Notes under the pieces: model-generated | The model's database searches: none | The model's input: the letters and a program-made list of their open reading frames with translations, nothing else | What the model was told of the DNA's origin: nothing | In this document: positions 30,843-40,387 of the stretch, piece by piece | Layout: every line of letters starts with the position of its first letter | Numbering within the stretch: position 1 is the stretch's first letter | Source: Citrobacter sp. Res13-Sevr-PEB04-36 | GTDB lineage: Bacteria; Pseudomonadota; Gammaproteobacteria; Enterobacterales; Enterobacteriaceae | DNA: 64,000 nucleotides | Assembly (NCBI RefSeq): GCF_015672735.1 | Contig: NZ_JADABY010000015.1 | Span: 61,195 to 125,194 of the forward strand | Reading direction: 5' to 3' | Position numbers and translations under genes: made by a program

Positions 30843-32309
30843 ATGCAAAGCAAACTCTTAGCAGCCAAGGCTGCACTTCCTGGCTACGATAGAACCAAAC
30901 TGGTCCCGCGCATTGTTCATCTGGGATTTGGTGCGTTTCACCGTGCGCATCAGGGGGTTTATGCAGATATCCTGGCGGCTGAACACGGTAGTGACTGGGG
31001 GTATTGCGAAGTTAACCTGATTGGCGGCGAGCAGCAAATTGCCGACCTGAAACAGCAAGATAATCTGTATACCGTAGCGGAAATGTCAGCCGATGCCTGG
31101 ACGGCGAGAGTGGTTGGTGTAGTGAAAAGCGCGCTGCATGCACAGGTTGACGGTCTTGAAGCTGTTTTTGCTGCCCTGTGCGAACCGCAGGTGGCTATCG
31201 TTTCTCTCACCATTACCGAGAAAGGATATTGCCACTCCCCGGCAACCGGGAAATTGATGCTGGAAAACCCGCTGATTGCCGCCGATCTGCAAAACCCGCA
31301 GCAGCCCAAATCAGCACCGGGCGTCATCGTTGAAGCGCTAGCCCGCCGCAAAGCCGCCGGCCTGAGCGCATTTACCGTGATGTCCTGCGATAACATGCCT
31401 GAAAACGGTCATGTCATGCGTAACGTGGTCACCGCGTACGCACGTGCAGTAAACGCTGGGCTGGCAGACTGGATTGAACACAATGTGACGTTTCCATCGA
31501 CCATGGTTGACCGTATTGTCCCTGCCGTAACGCCCGATACGCTGGATAAAATTGAACAGCTCACTGGCGTGCGCGATCCGGCGGGCGTGGCGTGTGAACC
31601 GTTCCGCCAGTGGGTTATTGAAGACAACTTTGTTGCTGGTCGCCCGCAATGGGAGAAAGCAGGGGCTGAGCTGGTGGCCGATGTTATCCCGTTTGAAGAG
31701 ATGAAGCTGCGTATGCTTAACGGCAGCCACTCTTTCCTCGCCTATCTCGGCTATCTGGCGGGATACCAACATATCAACGACTGCATGGGGGACGATAATT
31801 ACCGTCTCACCGCCCGTGCGTTGATGCTGCAGGAACAAGCCCCGACGCTGAAAGTGAAAGGCGTTGATTTACAGCAGTATGCCGATCGCTTGATTGAACG
31901 TTACAGCAATCCGGCACTGCGTCACCGTACCTGGCAAATTGCGATGGACGGCAGCCAAAAACTCCCGCAGCGTATGCTCGATTCCGTACGTTGGCACATT
32001 GTGCAAGGCAGTCGTTTTGACCTGTTGGCGCTGGGTGTAGCGGGCTGGATGCGCTACGTGGGCGGAGTGGATGAGCAGGGCAACGCGATCGAGATTAGCG
32101 ATCCGCTACTGCCGGTTATCCAGACTGCAGTGCAGGGCAGTAAAGAAGGCGAAGAACGTGTTCAGGCGCTGCTGGCAATCGACGCCATCTTTGGCCACGA
32201 ACTGCCGCAGGTTGAGTTGTTCAGAATCAACGTTACCGAAGCGTATCTTACGTTGCTGGCAGAAGGGGCGAAGACGACGGTGGCGAAGTATGCCGCGAAA
32301 TTGAAGTAA
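30843..32309 (+). CDS. ydfI: D-mannonate oxidoreductase YdfI (mannitol dehydrogenase family)
   Basis: A 488-residue long-chain polyol dehydrogenase. The N-terminal nucleotide-binding motif [18 protein letters not shown] is near residue 29, and the catalytic-domain signature [21 protein letters not shown] is near 281. It interconverts D-mannonate and D-fructuronate, so with RspA it forms a sugar-acid route. Nearly identical to E. coli YdfI through most of its length. It is separated from ydfJ by 168 bases that carry a candidate operator. A second family member, uxaB, is at 57.2 kb. Confidence 0.92.
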   Translation: MQSKLLAAKAALPGYDRTKLVPRIVHLGFGAFHRAHQGVYADILAAEHGSDWGYCEVNLIGGEQQIADLKQQDNLYTVAEMSADAWTARVVGVVKSALHAQVDGLEAVFAALCEPQVAIVSLTITEKGYCHSPATGKLMLENPLIAADLQNPQQPKSAPGVIVEALARRKAAGLSAFTVMSCDNMPENGHVMRNVVTAYARAVNAGLADWIEHNVTFPSTMVDRIVPAVTPDTLDKIEQLTGVRDPAGVACEPFRQWVIEDNFVAGRPQWEKAGAELVADVIPFEEMKLRMLNGSHSFLAYLGYLAGYQHINDCMGDDNYRLTARALMLQEQAPTLKVKGVDLQQYADRLIERYSNPALRHRTWQIAMDGSQKLPQRMLDSVRWHIVQGSRFDLLALGVAGWMRYVGGVDEQGNAIEISDPLLPVIQTAVQGSKEGEERVQALLAIDAIFGHELPQVELFRINVTEAYLTLLAEGAKTTVAKYAAKLK

Positions 32310-32386
32310 TGGAGTAAAACAGATTCGCCTGGAAAGGGGATATATCCACCGCCAGGCTAATTCCCATGTGGGCCGGCGAATATTGA

Positions 32387-33622
32387 TTATTCGTAGGTCG
32401 CAATAACTTCGACTGATGCGTTAGCCGGGCCTGGTGTTATGTCACCACTTGTACGGATATAGCGAGCCGCCATTGAGATCGTGTTGTCACCGCCAGTAAA
32501 CGCATTGCCATTAATCGGTGTAGGCGTGGCGCGGAAATTAGCGTTTAGTTCACTGACATAAATGGCGTTTCCGCTGCCAAATCTCACTGGTTTGATAGGA
32601 TCGCCATCACTTTGCGACGAATAATCCCCCCAGGCTAACTGGATGCCATATCCCGTTGCACCGGTTCCGTCCAGTGCGATTATGGCCCTTCCTGCGTCAA
32701 CGATAGCAGTATAAGGCTCGATAGTTACCCTGACCCGGCCATTTTGATTACTGTTATTCGATGTAATTGAGGCCGAGGGACCAGGACCAAAAGGCGATTC
32801 CCCTACGTTATTCATTGCTGATGTACCACCGTAACCGTACGCATCCGGACAAATGAGCCTGAAGCTGGCATCTTTCCACGATGAGTTTTTGCCATTAACT
32901 CCGGGATGCTCGCCCATTTGTACGGTTATGCCCCCTCCCTGAATCTCACAGGTGCCGGGCATAAAGATTAACGTCGCGTGTAGCTTGCGGGAGCTGGCGA
33001 GGTAGTACCTGTCATCTGAATAAATTCTGCCGGTGTGACCATCAGAACTGACAAAGGTGCTGGGCGTATTATTCAATAACTGGCCAACGGTAGGGCCGTT
33101 AACCGATAGCGCGCCAGATGTCATTGGAATAGTACCAGGAATCTTCCATATTTTAACGGTAGTTATCATGGGGTCACCGATATGCGCACCCAGCCACCCA
33201 TTCATAAGCATATTTGGATAGACAGGAAATGATGTGTTGGCTTCAAGACTATAAATTGAAATACCGATACCGGGAACATCGGTAGGATATATTTTGTCAT
33301 TCGCAATAGTTTTAACCGGTAACATCCCCTGGTCTACTATCGTTTCATATAAAAATACCGACGAGTCGCATGCTGTCAGGCTTTTCCCCAGGGTGACATT
33401 ATTTTGCGTATAGAGAACCGTATAATCAGGTATCTTTGAACCCACGGTAATGGTTACACCTGACGGTTTTAATTCAATAGAAGTGTTAACACTCGACCAG
33501 GGATCGTCGGGCTGTGTACAGGTTATTGTCTGAGCATATGTCGTGGACATGAAAAAGTATAACGTCAGGCTAATGACATCAGGCTTGAGTTGCCATCTCA
33601 ACACATGTAAAGAAAGACTCAT
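32387..33622 (-). CDS. Fimbrial tip adhesin, second of a tandem pair
   Basis: A 411-residue secreted protein, last gene of the chaperone-usher operon. After a long signal segment (ending near STTYA) comes an N-terminal domain starting TCTQPDDPWSSVNTSIELKP, presumably the lectin-like receptor-binding part. A pilin domain follows (NGRVRVTIEPYTAIVDAGRAIIALDG ... NTISMAARYIRTSGDITPGPANASVEVIATYE), with the penultimate Tyr typical of subunits recognised by PapD-type chaperones. Its start overlaps the stop of the upstream paralogue (ATGA). The two are alike along their whole length but well diverged, so they may bind different ligands. Confidence 0.85.
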   Translation of the reverse strand: MSLSLHVLRWQLKPDVISLTLYFFMSTTYAQTITCTQPDDPWSSVNTSIELKPSGVTITVGSKIPDYTVLYTQNNVTLGKSLTACDSSVFLYETIVDQGMLPVKTIANDKIYPTDVPGIGISIYSLEANTSFPVYPNMLMNGWLGAHIGDPMITTVKIWKIPGTIPMTSGALSVNGPTVGQLLNNTPSTFVSSDGHTGRIYSDDRYYLASSRKLHATLIFMPGTCEIQGGGITVQMGEHPGVNGKNSSWKDASFRLICPDAYGYGGTSAMNNVGESPFGPGPSASITSNNSNQNGRVRVTIEPYTAIVDAGRAIIALDGTGATGYGIQLAWGDYSSQSDGDPIKPVRFGSGNAIYVSELNANFRATPTPINGNAFTGGDNTISMAARYIRTSGDITPGPANASVEVIATYE

Positions 33623-34821
33623 TGATAGTTGGCAATTACCTGGACCACCGCATTCGCCGGTCCCGGAGCGGTGTCACCCGTGGTACGAATATAGCGGGCT
33701 GCCATTTTTATGGTGTTATCTGTACCGGTAAACGCGTTGCCACCAATTGGCGTATCACCCGCCCTGAAGCCAGAATTAAGGGTGTTGGCATCAACATAGC
33801 TGTTTAATATCACAGGGTTTGCAGGTTCCACTGCGTTTTGGCTGCTGTAGTCACCCCAGGCTAGTTGAATACCATAACCTTGTGCACCGGTGCCATCCAG
33901 CGCAATAATACCCCTGTTGGCGTCAATGACTTCAGTATAGGGGACAATGCTGATTGTGACGCGACCATTTGGTATATTATTGTTCGTTATTTTTGAGGTA
34001 GGTGGAAGTTGATATGGATAGTTTCCATTTGCTTGAGCATCTACAGACCCGTGATATCCATATGCTTCAGGACAAATTAGTTTAAAATTGGCATCTTTCC
34101 ACTCTGAAGAAGCAATTCCATTACCTAGAAAATTGCCCATATTTACTCTAATGTCTCCACCTTCAATATTACATGTCCCGGGTTGAAAAATAAGTGAGGC
34201 CTGTAAAATCCTTGATGAATTGATATAATAATCATAGGAATTGCGAATAATTCTATCAGCATGACTGCTTGACATTGAAGACGTACCCGCTGTGCCCACT
34301 AACCCAGCCACCTCTGGTCCGGTTACAGAGATTATACCATTGTTCATTGGTATATTTCCTGGTATTTTCCAGTATTTAACGGTCATAATATAAAAAGCGC
34401 CTGGATTTATTCCGTCATAACCATAACGTGTAGCGGGGAATCCTGGTATGCCTTTTCCTCTATCATCATAAACTGAAATTCCGATTCCGGGGACATTGGT
34501 TTTAAAAATAATATCATTTCCGGATTGTTTAACTGGAACATCGGATGTAAGTAATGTAAATTGGCTATCAATCCAACCATTACAGGTTGAATAAAACTTC
34601 CCATAATCGACATTATCCAACTCATAAATTAGTTGCCAATCTGGTAAGTTAACCCCAACAGTTATGGCGACATTCGTAGGTTTTAATTCAATATTAGTAT
34701 GAATTGATGTCCAGTCAGACGTCTGTCCAGGTGTCGTAGGTGGTTCACAATTCACCGTTGTAGCGCATGTTGAAAAAATATGAAAACAAAAAATTAAAAT
34801 AACAACTTTAAAAGTAGACAT
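33619..34821 (-). CDS. Fimbrial tip adhesin, first of a tandem pair
   Basis: A 400-residue paralogue of the following gene. Signal peptide MSTFKVVILIFCFHIFSTCA; N-terminal domain beginning NCEPPTTPGQTSDWTSIHTN; a shared middle block (WKIPGNIPMNNGIISVTGPEV, IFQPGTCNIEGGDIRVNMG); C-terminal pilin domain (NTIKMAARYIRTTGDTAPGPANAVVQVIANYQ). At about 400 residues it is longer than FimH-type adhesins (about 300). The ATG at 34821 has AGG about eight bases upstream and is preferred to a TTG at 34839. It lies eight bases after the usher stop. Confidence 0.85.
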   Translation of the reverse strand: MSTFKVVILIFCFHIFSTCATTVNCEPPTTPGQTSDWTSIHTNIELKPTNVAITVGVNLPDWQLIYELDNVDYGKFYSTCNGWIDSQFTLLTSDVPVKQSGNDIIFKTNVPGIGISVYDDRGKGIPGFPATRYGYDGINPGAFYIMTVKYWKIPGNIPMNNGIISVTGPEVAGLVGTAGTSSMSSSHADRIIRNSYDYYINSSRILQASLIFQPGTCNIEGGDIRVNMGNFLGNGIASSEWKDANFKLICPEAYGYHGSVDAQANGNYPYQLPPTSKITNNNIPNGRVTISIVPYTEVIDANRGIIALDGTGAQGYGIQLAWGDYSSQNAVEPANPVILNSYVDANTLNSGFRAGDTPIGGNAFTGTDNTIKMAARYIRTTGDTAPGPANAVVQVIANYQ

Positions 34822-34829
34822 AGGGATAC

Positions 34830-37403
34830 CTATTGGCAATCACGGGCAAAACGCTGGATAGCATTTTTACTGTTTATACTGGGATCGGTCACTTTCAGCG
34901 TATAAGGAACCTGGCATTGATGGGTCGCATCGTCACCCCATTTAACGGTTAATATTCCCTTCGCTTTACTGACTTTGACGTAAATAATGCTGCCCTGAGA
35001 CACCTCACCAATATGGGTACCATCATCATCAAAAATATCGGCACCAAAGGGTAATGGCTTGCCTTTCCAGCTGGAAACGATCAGCAGCGGGGTGCCCGTA
35101 TGGGTCGTAAATGTTACTTTCACCACAGAGCCTGCCCGAGGAACAACATCCTGTGCGGTGTTTTCAAACTCTACGCCCAGAGCTGAGCCTTCTGGATCAA
35201 TCGCCACATGGTTTTGCTGGTAGGGCACCAGGGAAGGAGACAAGGCATAGCCCGAAGAATCGACCGCCGTACCTGCATACCCTGATACTTTAGCGCCTTC
35301 GGCCCCTTTGGCTTCAATCAGAGCATAGTTATCGCTGTTATACGGCGAGAAGGTTACCCCGCCGGAGTGCGCGACAACCCCTCCAGTCATGCCAAAGGAG
35401 GAACTGTTATAACCGCGCCCGGTGCTGTAACTCCCGTTCACCGTCGCTTTGCTGTTTTCCCATGAACCACTCACGCTACCGGAGCTTCCGGCAAAGTTAT
35501 CATGTGCTCCGCTGACGTTATAGCCGTACTGGCTGTCATTACCAAACGAACCGGAAATAGTGGCCTGTTCGCCGCGACTCCCGCCACTATCCTGGTTATA
35601 ACGCATGCTGACGTACGGTGTTTTGCCAGCATGCTCCGGCCACAACGGCATGGAAAGGGTGAGATACCAGCTTGTTTGATCCTGACCATTGCCAGATTTG
35701 TTCCTGCTGGCATTAATGCTGTAGTTCAGCCATTTATAGCTATTGGAATACCCAACCTGATACTGCGTGTTATAGCCGTTGCCGTTATTCCAGTAGTTTT
35801 GCATCGATGAACTGATGTAAATATTACCCAAACCTGCGGGCAAGCCCTGGTTCAGGCTGAGGGAAAACTGGTTCTTTGAGCGCCAGACGGTATCTGGGTC
35901 GTCTTCATGCTCAACCGCATCGCGTGTCTGCATGGCAGTTTGTAAATCCATATATCCGGAACTGGAGTAGCGATACGCCGCGATCGATATATTACTGTTC
36001 GTTGCATCAATGAGTTTACTGTAACTAAGGCGATAGCTTTGACCCGTTAAATCACCGGTTTTACCGCCAATATGGCTTCGGGATTGTGTCACATCCGCGC
36101 TGATTGCCCCGACCGGGGTACCCACAGCCACCCCCGCGAGAGCTGCCTGATAGTTCTGGCTGTACTGCGCGCCAGCGTAAGCCGTCAGGATATTAGTTAA
36201 CCCCCGCATATAGGTTGTTTCATAGAACAGCGGTTTTTCGGATGCGCCGTAATCGCGAAGCTTGCCTGCCGTGGCGGTGAACTGCTGGGTTCCGGGGCGT
36301 AATGATTGCGCCAGCGATGAATAGGGCAGTGAATATTGCTGGATGCTGCCATCCGCTTCTTCAATAGTGACATCCAGATCGCCGCCATAACCCGTGGGTC
36401 CGAGATCGTCAATCAGGAACGCGCCGGGTGCGACGGTAGTCTGATAAAGAATATTTCCCGACTGACGGACCGTCACTTTGGCATTTGTTTTCGCGATTCC
36501 CCGGATTTCCGGAGCGTAGCCGCGCTGGGATGCTGGCAGCATGCGATCGTCACTGGCCAGCTGTGCGCCGGTATACAACACCGAATTAAACATTTGGCCG
36601 GAGGTATAGTATTGCCCAAGGTAAAGATGGCCGCGCACAAATTCGGTGTCTCTTTGCACATAGGTGTTGGTACTTTGATAGCCGCCACCATTGTCCTGAT
36701 CCCAGTTATAAGAACCACTGTGGCGGAAGTACCATTTGCCAATATTTAACCCGGTATTCAGTGAAGAGTAGAAGGAACGTGACGTCCCTGCATCGCTGTA
36801 ATGCGAGTCATAGCCATTCATATAATAACCGAGCATTAATGCAGGAACGCCGCTGTCCCACAGGGCGGGGTCAATATTCCCCTGCGCGGTATGCTGCAGA
36901 TAGATCTGTGGCACCGTAATATTGAGTTGCTGTTTATCCGCATCAAATGTAACCGTGGCATCCGGGATCATATGCACAAGATCGGTACAGGTGGCTAATT
37001 GAGTCAGATCTTTGCGTGCATCGAAAGGGACCTTCTCGATATTGAGGTTTATGCCTTTAATAATGTCAGGTGTTAAACAGGGTTCAGCCCCGTGTTTATC
37101 ACTGTCTTTAAACGTCACCTCCTCATGCGAAACTAATTTCTGATTAACCATGATGTCAATGCGGTACTTGCCGGGCACCACGTTTGAACCATAGGCGAAG
37201 CGGCTGACGTCGATTTGGTTCGGCCCCTGCTGGCGTAATAGCTGTGTGTCAAATTCTATTGCAGTATCCTCAGATGAGGCTGGTTTAGCATCTGTGACGT
37301 TACTCGTTGTTTCACTGGCACGGACAATGAAGGGGGTAAAAAACACACATGACGCAAAACCATATAAATAGATGCAAGGAAGAAAACCATTCTTTATAGA
37401 CAC
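34830..37403 (-). CDS. Outer-membrane fimbrial usher (FimD/PapC family)
   Basis: An 857-residue usher that receives chaperone-subunit complexes, orders them and secretes the fimbria. After the signal peptide, the N-terminal chaperone-binding domain (IEFDTQLLRQQGPNQIDVSRFAYGSNVVPGKY) is seen. The central beta-barrel contains a plug region near residues 220-330 (PEIRGIAKTNAKVTVRQSGNILYQTTVAPGAFLIDDLGPTGYGGDLDVTIEEADG). The C-terminal domains include FGADIFDDDGTHIGEVSQGS and Cys residues near the end. A GTG start is used, with AGAGGG eight bases upstream. Full length with no frameshift. Confidence 0.93.
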   Translation of the reverse strand: MSIKNGFLPCIYLYGFASCVFFTPFIVRASETTSNVTDAKPASSEDTAIEFDTQLLRQQGPNQIDVSRFAYGSNVVPGKYRIDIMVNQKLVSHEEVTFKDSDKHGAEPCLTPDIIKGINLNIEKVPFDARKDLTQLATCTDLVHMIPDATVTFDADKQQLNITVPQIYLQHTAQGNIDPALWDSGVPALMLGYYMNGYDSHYSDAGTSRSFYSSLNTGLNIGKWYFRHSGSYNWDQDNGGGYQSTNTYVQRDTEFVRGHLYLGQYYTSGQMFNSVLYTGAQLASDDRMLPASQRGYAPEIRGIAKTNAKVTVRQSGNILYQTTVAPGAFLIDDLGPTGYGGDLDVTIEEADGSIQQYSLPYSSLAQSLRPGTQQFTATAGKLRDYGASEKPLFYETTYMRGLTNILTAYAGAQYSQNYQAALAGVAVGTPVGAISADVTQSRSHIGGKTGDLTGQSYRLSYSKLIDATNSNISIAAYRYSSSGYMDLQTAMQTRDAVEHEDDPDTVWRSKNQFSLSLNQGLPAGLGNIYISSSMQNYWNNGNGYNTQYQVGYSNSYKWLNYSINASRNKSGNGQDQTSWYLTLSMPLWPEHAGKTPYVSMRYNQDSGGSRGEQATISGSFGNDSQYGYNVSGAHDNFAGSSGSVSGSWENSKATVNGSYSTGRGYNSSSFGMTGGVVAHSGGVTFSPYNSDNYALIEAKGAEGAKVSGYAGTAVDSSGYALSPSLVPYQQNHVAIDPEGSALGVEFENTAQDVVPRAGSVVKVTFTTHTGTPLLIVSSWKGKPLPFGADIFDDDGTHIGEVSQGSIIYVKVSKAKGILTVKWGDDATHQCQVPYTLKVTDPSINSKNAIQRFARDCQ

Positions 37404-37424
37404 AGCTATTACCCTCTGCGGACG

Positions 37425-38147
37425 TTAGTTTTTTGCTTTATGATTAATAAGCGCTCCATAGTCATTGATGGTGCTAAAGGACAGTCCATCGATATTACCC
37501 GAATTTTTCAGGGTAAATTGTTGAGACTCGCCAGGGGCGATCATCTTGCCGTTAATCTCAGAGGAGGTACCATTTCCCTGATACCTAATCGTAAAAATAG
37601 TGATATTATATTTCGAGCTATTTTGCGCGGTGATATTCTGACCATTTAAATGCCAGTGCAATTTGTCAGGTGCATCGTTGCTGTTACCTGGTAAACCTTC
37701 CGGTCGGTAAAATAATTTAATTCGGGTGCGAAATACGACATTCAATTTTTGTTTATTGTAACCACTGTTTTTGTCTTTTGCCGGAACTTCAAGTACATTG
37801 AGCCAGTACACCGACTCCTTGTCAGCAGGCAGTGCAGGAGTACCAGTGTAACTGATTCGTATAGTTTGTCCTTTATTAGGGTCTACACGGTTAATCGGTG
37901 GTGTTAAAACAAAGGGTACCGATATTTTTTCCGGTGTTTCACCTTCATTGCCAGTATCGATCCAACTTTGAATCAATACTGGCCTTGCATTTTTATTCGT
38001 TAAACCAATAGTAACTTCATTTTTACCGCCCTGGTATATAACTCTGGTTCCATCCATGATAATGCTTGCATGATTTTCCTGACTCATCAGCATGCCGATG
38101 CTAAATATGCAATATGCCAATGCTTTTTTTTTGCTACAAAATTTCAT
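37425..38147 (-). CDS. Periplasmic fimbrial chaperone (PapD/FimC family)
   Basis: A 240-residue chaperone with a signal peptide ending near ENHAS. It has two immunoglobulin-like domains: domain 1 ends with the G1-strand region LNVVFRTRIKLFYRPEGLPG (Arg and hydrophobic residues that bind subunit C-termini), and domain 2 carries LKNSGNIDGLSFSTINDYGAL. ILEVPAKDKNS is typical of the F1-G1 loop; the short loop places it in the FGS class. It lies 21 bases upstream of the usher gene. Confidence 0.93.
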   Translation of the reverse strand: MKFCSKKKALAYCIFSIGMLMSQENHASIIMDGTRVIYQGGKNEVTIGLTNKNARPVLIQSWIDTGNEGETPEKISVPFVLTPPINRVDPNKGQTIRISYTGTPALPADKESVYWLNVLEVPAKDKNSGYNKQKLNVVFRTRIKLFYRPEGLPGNSNDAPDKLHWHLNGQNITAQNSSKYNITIFTIRYQGNGTSSEINGKMIAPGESQQFTLKNSGNIDGLSFSTINDYGALINHKAKN

Positions 38148-38187
38148 ATAGAGAATGCCTAAGTTAAAAACAGGGGTAATAAAAACC

Positions 38188-38766
38188 TTATTGGTACATT
38201 AACTCATATTGAACGTCGCTTGATACCGCTCCTGATGTTGCAGAACCCAATGAGGAAAAATACTCAACGAAGTACTGCATTTTGGTATCGTCTGTTGGGG
38301 TGCTATTAATATTCGTAAAGGTTGTTGTTGATGATTGCAGAGGATCGTTGACCTTAATAGGCTTACGAGCCGAGTCCAGAAGTCTTAACTGCACATTAGT
38401 TGCTGGATTGGTTCCAGCTATGTTATTGAGATTACCTTGGTTATCGTCATGAATGCTTTTAAAATTGGCTGCAATTTTGGATTTTGCCGGCGTACCCAAC
38501 GTACAATTTGATGCCACGATAAAGAAAGGGACCTGGCCCGCAGATGAACCTACACCAGAGAGAGCTGTTTTGGATACCTCATCGAGGGTAATGCTACCTG
38601 TCCCGGCATCACCTACTTTTATGCCTTTGTATTCAAGCGAAACATCACATGTCGCATCCGTTATACTTCCGTTAAACGTAATGGTATTCGTTGCTGAGGC
38701 ATAAGGCAGGTTAATCATGTTTAGTGCCAGAACTGTGCTAATGCATATCGCCGTTGTTGATCTCAT
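38188..38766 (-). CDS. Major fimbrial subunit (FimA-type pilin)
   Basis: A 192-residue pilin with a signal peptide ending near ASA. The mature N-terminus TNTITFNGSITDATCDVSL carries the alternating hydrophobic donor strand and the first Cys; the second Cys is in IVASNCTLGTPAKSK. The C-terminus SDVQYELMYQ has the penultimate Tyr. First gene of the cluster, with GGAG before its ATG and a long A+T-rich promoter region upstream. Confidence 0.9.
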   Translation of the reverse strand: MRSTTAICISTVLALNMINLPYASATNTITFNGSITDATCDVSLEYKGIKVGDAGTGSITLDEVSKTALSGVGSSAGQVPFFIVASNCTLGTPAKSKIAANFKSIHDDNQGNLNNIAGTNPATNVQLRLLDSARKPIKVNDPLQSSTTTFTNINSTPTDDTKMQYFVEYFSSLGSATSGAVSSDVQYELMYQ

Positions 38767-39118
38767 ATATAAATCTCCACATTTCGCTTATTTAAATACA
38801 TCTATCTAATCAATCCGATGGGGGTATAAATAAAAATAATATATCATTAATAACTTAGTGGTTCTTTTAATGACATTGAAAATCATATTTCCTATCAGTT
38901 TGATGTGGCCTCATTATATGTCACTCTCTGCATTTGTTATCTTTTTTGTTCTTTTTTGGTCATGTTGTCCAATAATGGACTTTGTTAATTTTCAATCTTA
39001 AAAAAACGCGGCTACTCACCACTAATATATGGAAGATGTTACAATTTAATTCGATTTGTGAATGTTGGGATTCGAGCTATACTTGTTCAGTATATTCAAA
39101 GGGTAAAAAGGAAATGTC
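38767..39118. promoter_or_regulatory. A+T-rich divergent region between pilin and regulator genes
   Basis: A 352-base, strongly A+T-rich gap between the divergent pilin gene and an IprA-like regulator. Both promoters must be here. I see no long inverted repeats of the fim-switch type and no recombinase gene nearby, so phase variation by inversion is not indicated. H-NS binding is plausible from composition alone. Confidence 0.5.
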
Positions 39119-39727
39119 ATGGACTCTTTTAGTAATGAAAAACCCATTATGCATATAACTGCTATTATTGATGCTATGCTTCCTCACTCAAAACAGTCAG
39201 TGTTTGTGAAAAATAGTAAGATCTACTTTAATGATGGTGATTATTGTTATCTGATGACAGAAGGTGAGGCCGTTATCTGTTCAGTTACCAGTCAAAAGAT
39301 AATTGCCCGCGTAGATGCTCCTTTTATTTTTGGTTTTGGTTTTTTTCAGGGTAGTTATTTGCAAACTACTACTGAATCTATTTTTAATATAATACCAAGT
39401 GTTACTATGTTGTCTGTTATCAGGGAGAGAAATCTATGGGAACATATGTACTACAATTCAAGGCGGAACACATATTTTGCCTATAAGCGTGAGAGGATAT
39501 TAAATGCTTCATCGGCATATCAAATAATCAGTGCGTTGCTGTGTGCTCTAGATGAGGAACGGGATGATGTTCGTTACACCACTCCAGTGGTTACCTACAT
39601 TCAGGATAATTCATCGCTTTCTCGAAGTGCTATTTATAACATCATTTCAGAATTAAAAAATGGACAGTATATTGAAGTTAAGCGCGGTATCTTGATAAAG
39701 CTTAATAAGCTACCAGAAAAATTCTAG
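39119..39727 (+). CDS. IprA/YaiV-like winged-helix regulator A
   Basis: A 202-residue protein with a degenerate cyclic-nucleotide-binding-like beta-roll (DGDYCYLMTEGEAVICS...IIARVDAPFIFGFGF) and a C-terminal winged helix (DNSSLSRSAIYNIISELKNGQYIEVKRGILIKLNKLPEKF). It resembles E. coli YaiV/IprA (SxSVVxExLxALRKGNYIEMNKGKLISINRLP). The usual cAMP-contacting residues are not evident. AGGA is seven bases before the ATG. It is divergent from the pilin gene and probably regulates the fimbrial operon. Confidence 0.8.
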   Translation: MDSFSNEKPIMHITAIIDAMLPHSKQSVFVKNSKIYFNDGDYCYLMTEGEAVICSVTSQKIIARVDAPFIFGFGFFQGSYLQTTTESIFNIIPSVTMLSVIRERNLWEHMYYNSRRNTYFAYKRERILNASSAYQIISALLCALDEERDDVRYTTPVVTYIQDNSSLSRSAIYNIISELKNGQYIEVKRGILIKLNKLPEKF

Positions 39728-39775
39728 AAACAAGTTTTTGCTGTGGTGCAACTCTCTTTTTGTGTTATTGTTTAG

Positions 39776-40372
39776 CTATAAGTTGTGCATTGATATTAGT
39801 ATGCCTCTTCTGATGAAGATAGTCCCCTCACTACTCAACTCTGCTAGTGTGTTGTAAATACAACTTCGGGAAAGGGACGCGTTTTCTTGTACATATTGTA
39901 ATGCGGTAATTGTGTATCGATATTCAATAGGTTCCAGATAGAGTTTTTTTAATAAATTAATAATTATCATTTTCGATGATTTTTGATTCAGAATATGCAC
40001 CATGGTATAGCAGCGGTTAGCATGCCAGTTTGCAATGTAATACATGTCTTTCCACAGTTTTTTTGTCTCAATAATGTCAATGGCCCTATTGGTTGAGATA
40101 ACAAAAAATTCAGCATCGGAAAAGGTGTGAATATAGGAATCAGGGTAGTAGTTAAAGCCAAAAATATATGGAGATTTAATTCTGGTGATCATTTTCCCCG
40201 TTCCACTTTTCCTGATGGTTACTTCACCAGATGTTAGAAAATAGCATTCATTGTTTTTATTGTTAAAGTGTATAACTTCATTTTCATTAACGATGATTTT
40301 TTTTGACGCGCAGGTACAGGCATCAATTATTTTCTGAATGACTGCTGATGGTTTGTTGTTAGTGATATGCAT
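39776..40372 (-). CDS. IprA/YaiV-like winged-helix regulator B
   Basis: A 198-residue paralogue of the gene at 39119, in the opposite orientation and converging on it with a 48-base gap. Shared features: NNECYFLTSGEVTIRK, ITRIKSPYIFGFNYYP, ENASLSRSCIYNTLAELSSEGTIFIRRGILISMHNL. The beta-roll is again degenerate. It sits 15 bases downstream of the LuxR-type gene, so the two are likely co-transcribed. The pair looks like an old duplication, now well diverged. Confidence 0.8.
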   Translation of the reverse strand: MHITNNKPSAVIQKIIDACTCASKKIIVNENEVIHFNNKNNECYFLTSGEVTIRKSGTGKMITRIKSPYIFGFNYYPDSYIHTFSDAEFFVISTNRAIDIIETKKLWKDMYYIANWHANRCYTMVHILNQKSSKMIIINLLKKLYLEPIEYRYTITALQYVQENASLSRSCIYNTLAELSSEGTIFIRRGILISMHNL

Positions 40373-40387
40373 TGCTAAACTATCTCT

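Noticed and set aside
38767..39118. fim-type invertible promoter switch
   Set aside because: No pair of inverted repeats flanking the pilin promoter was found and there is no FimB/FimE-type recombinase near; the only recombinase in the window is 23 kb away at dif.
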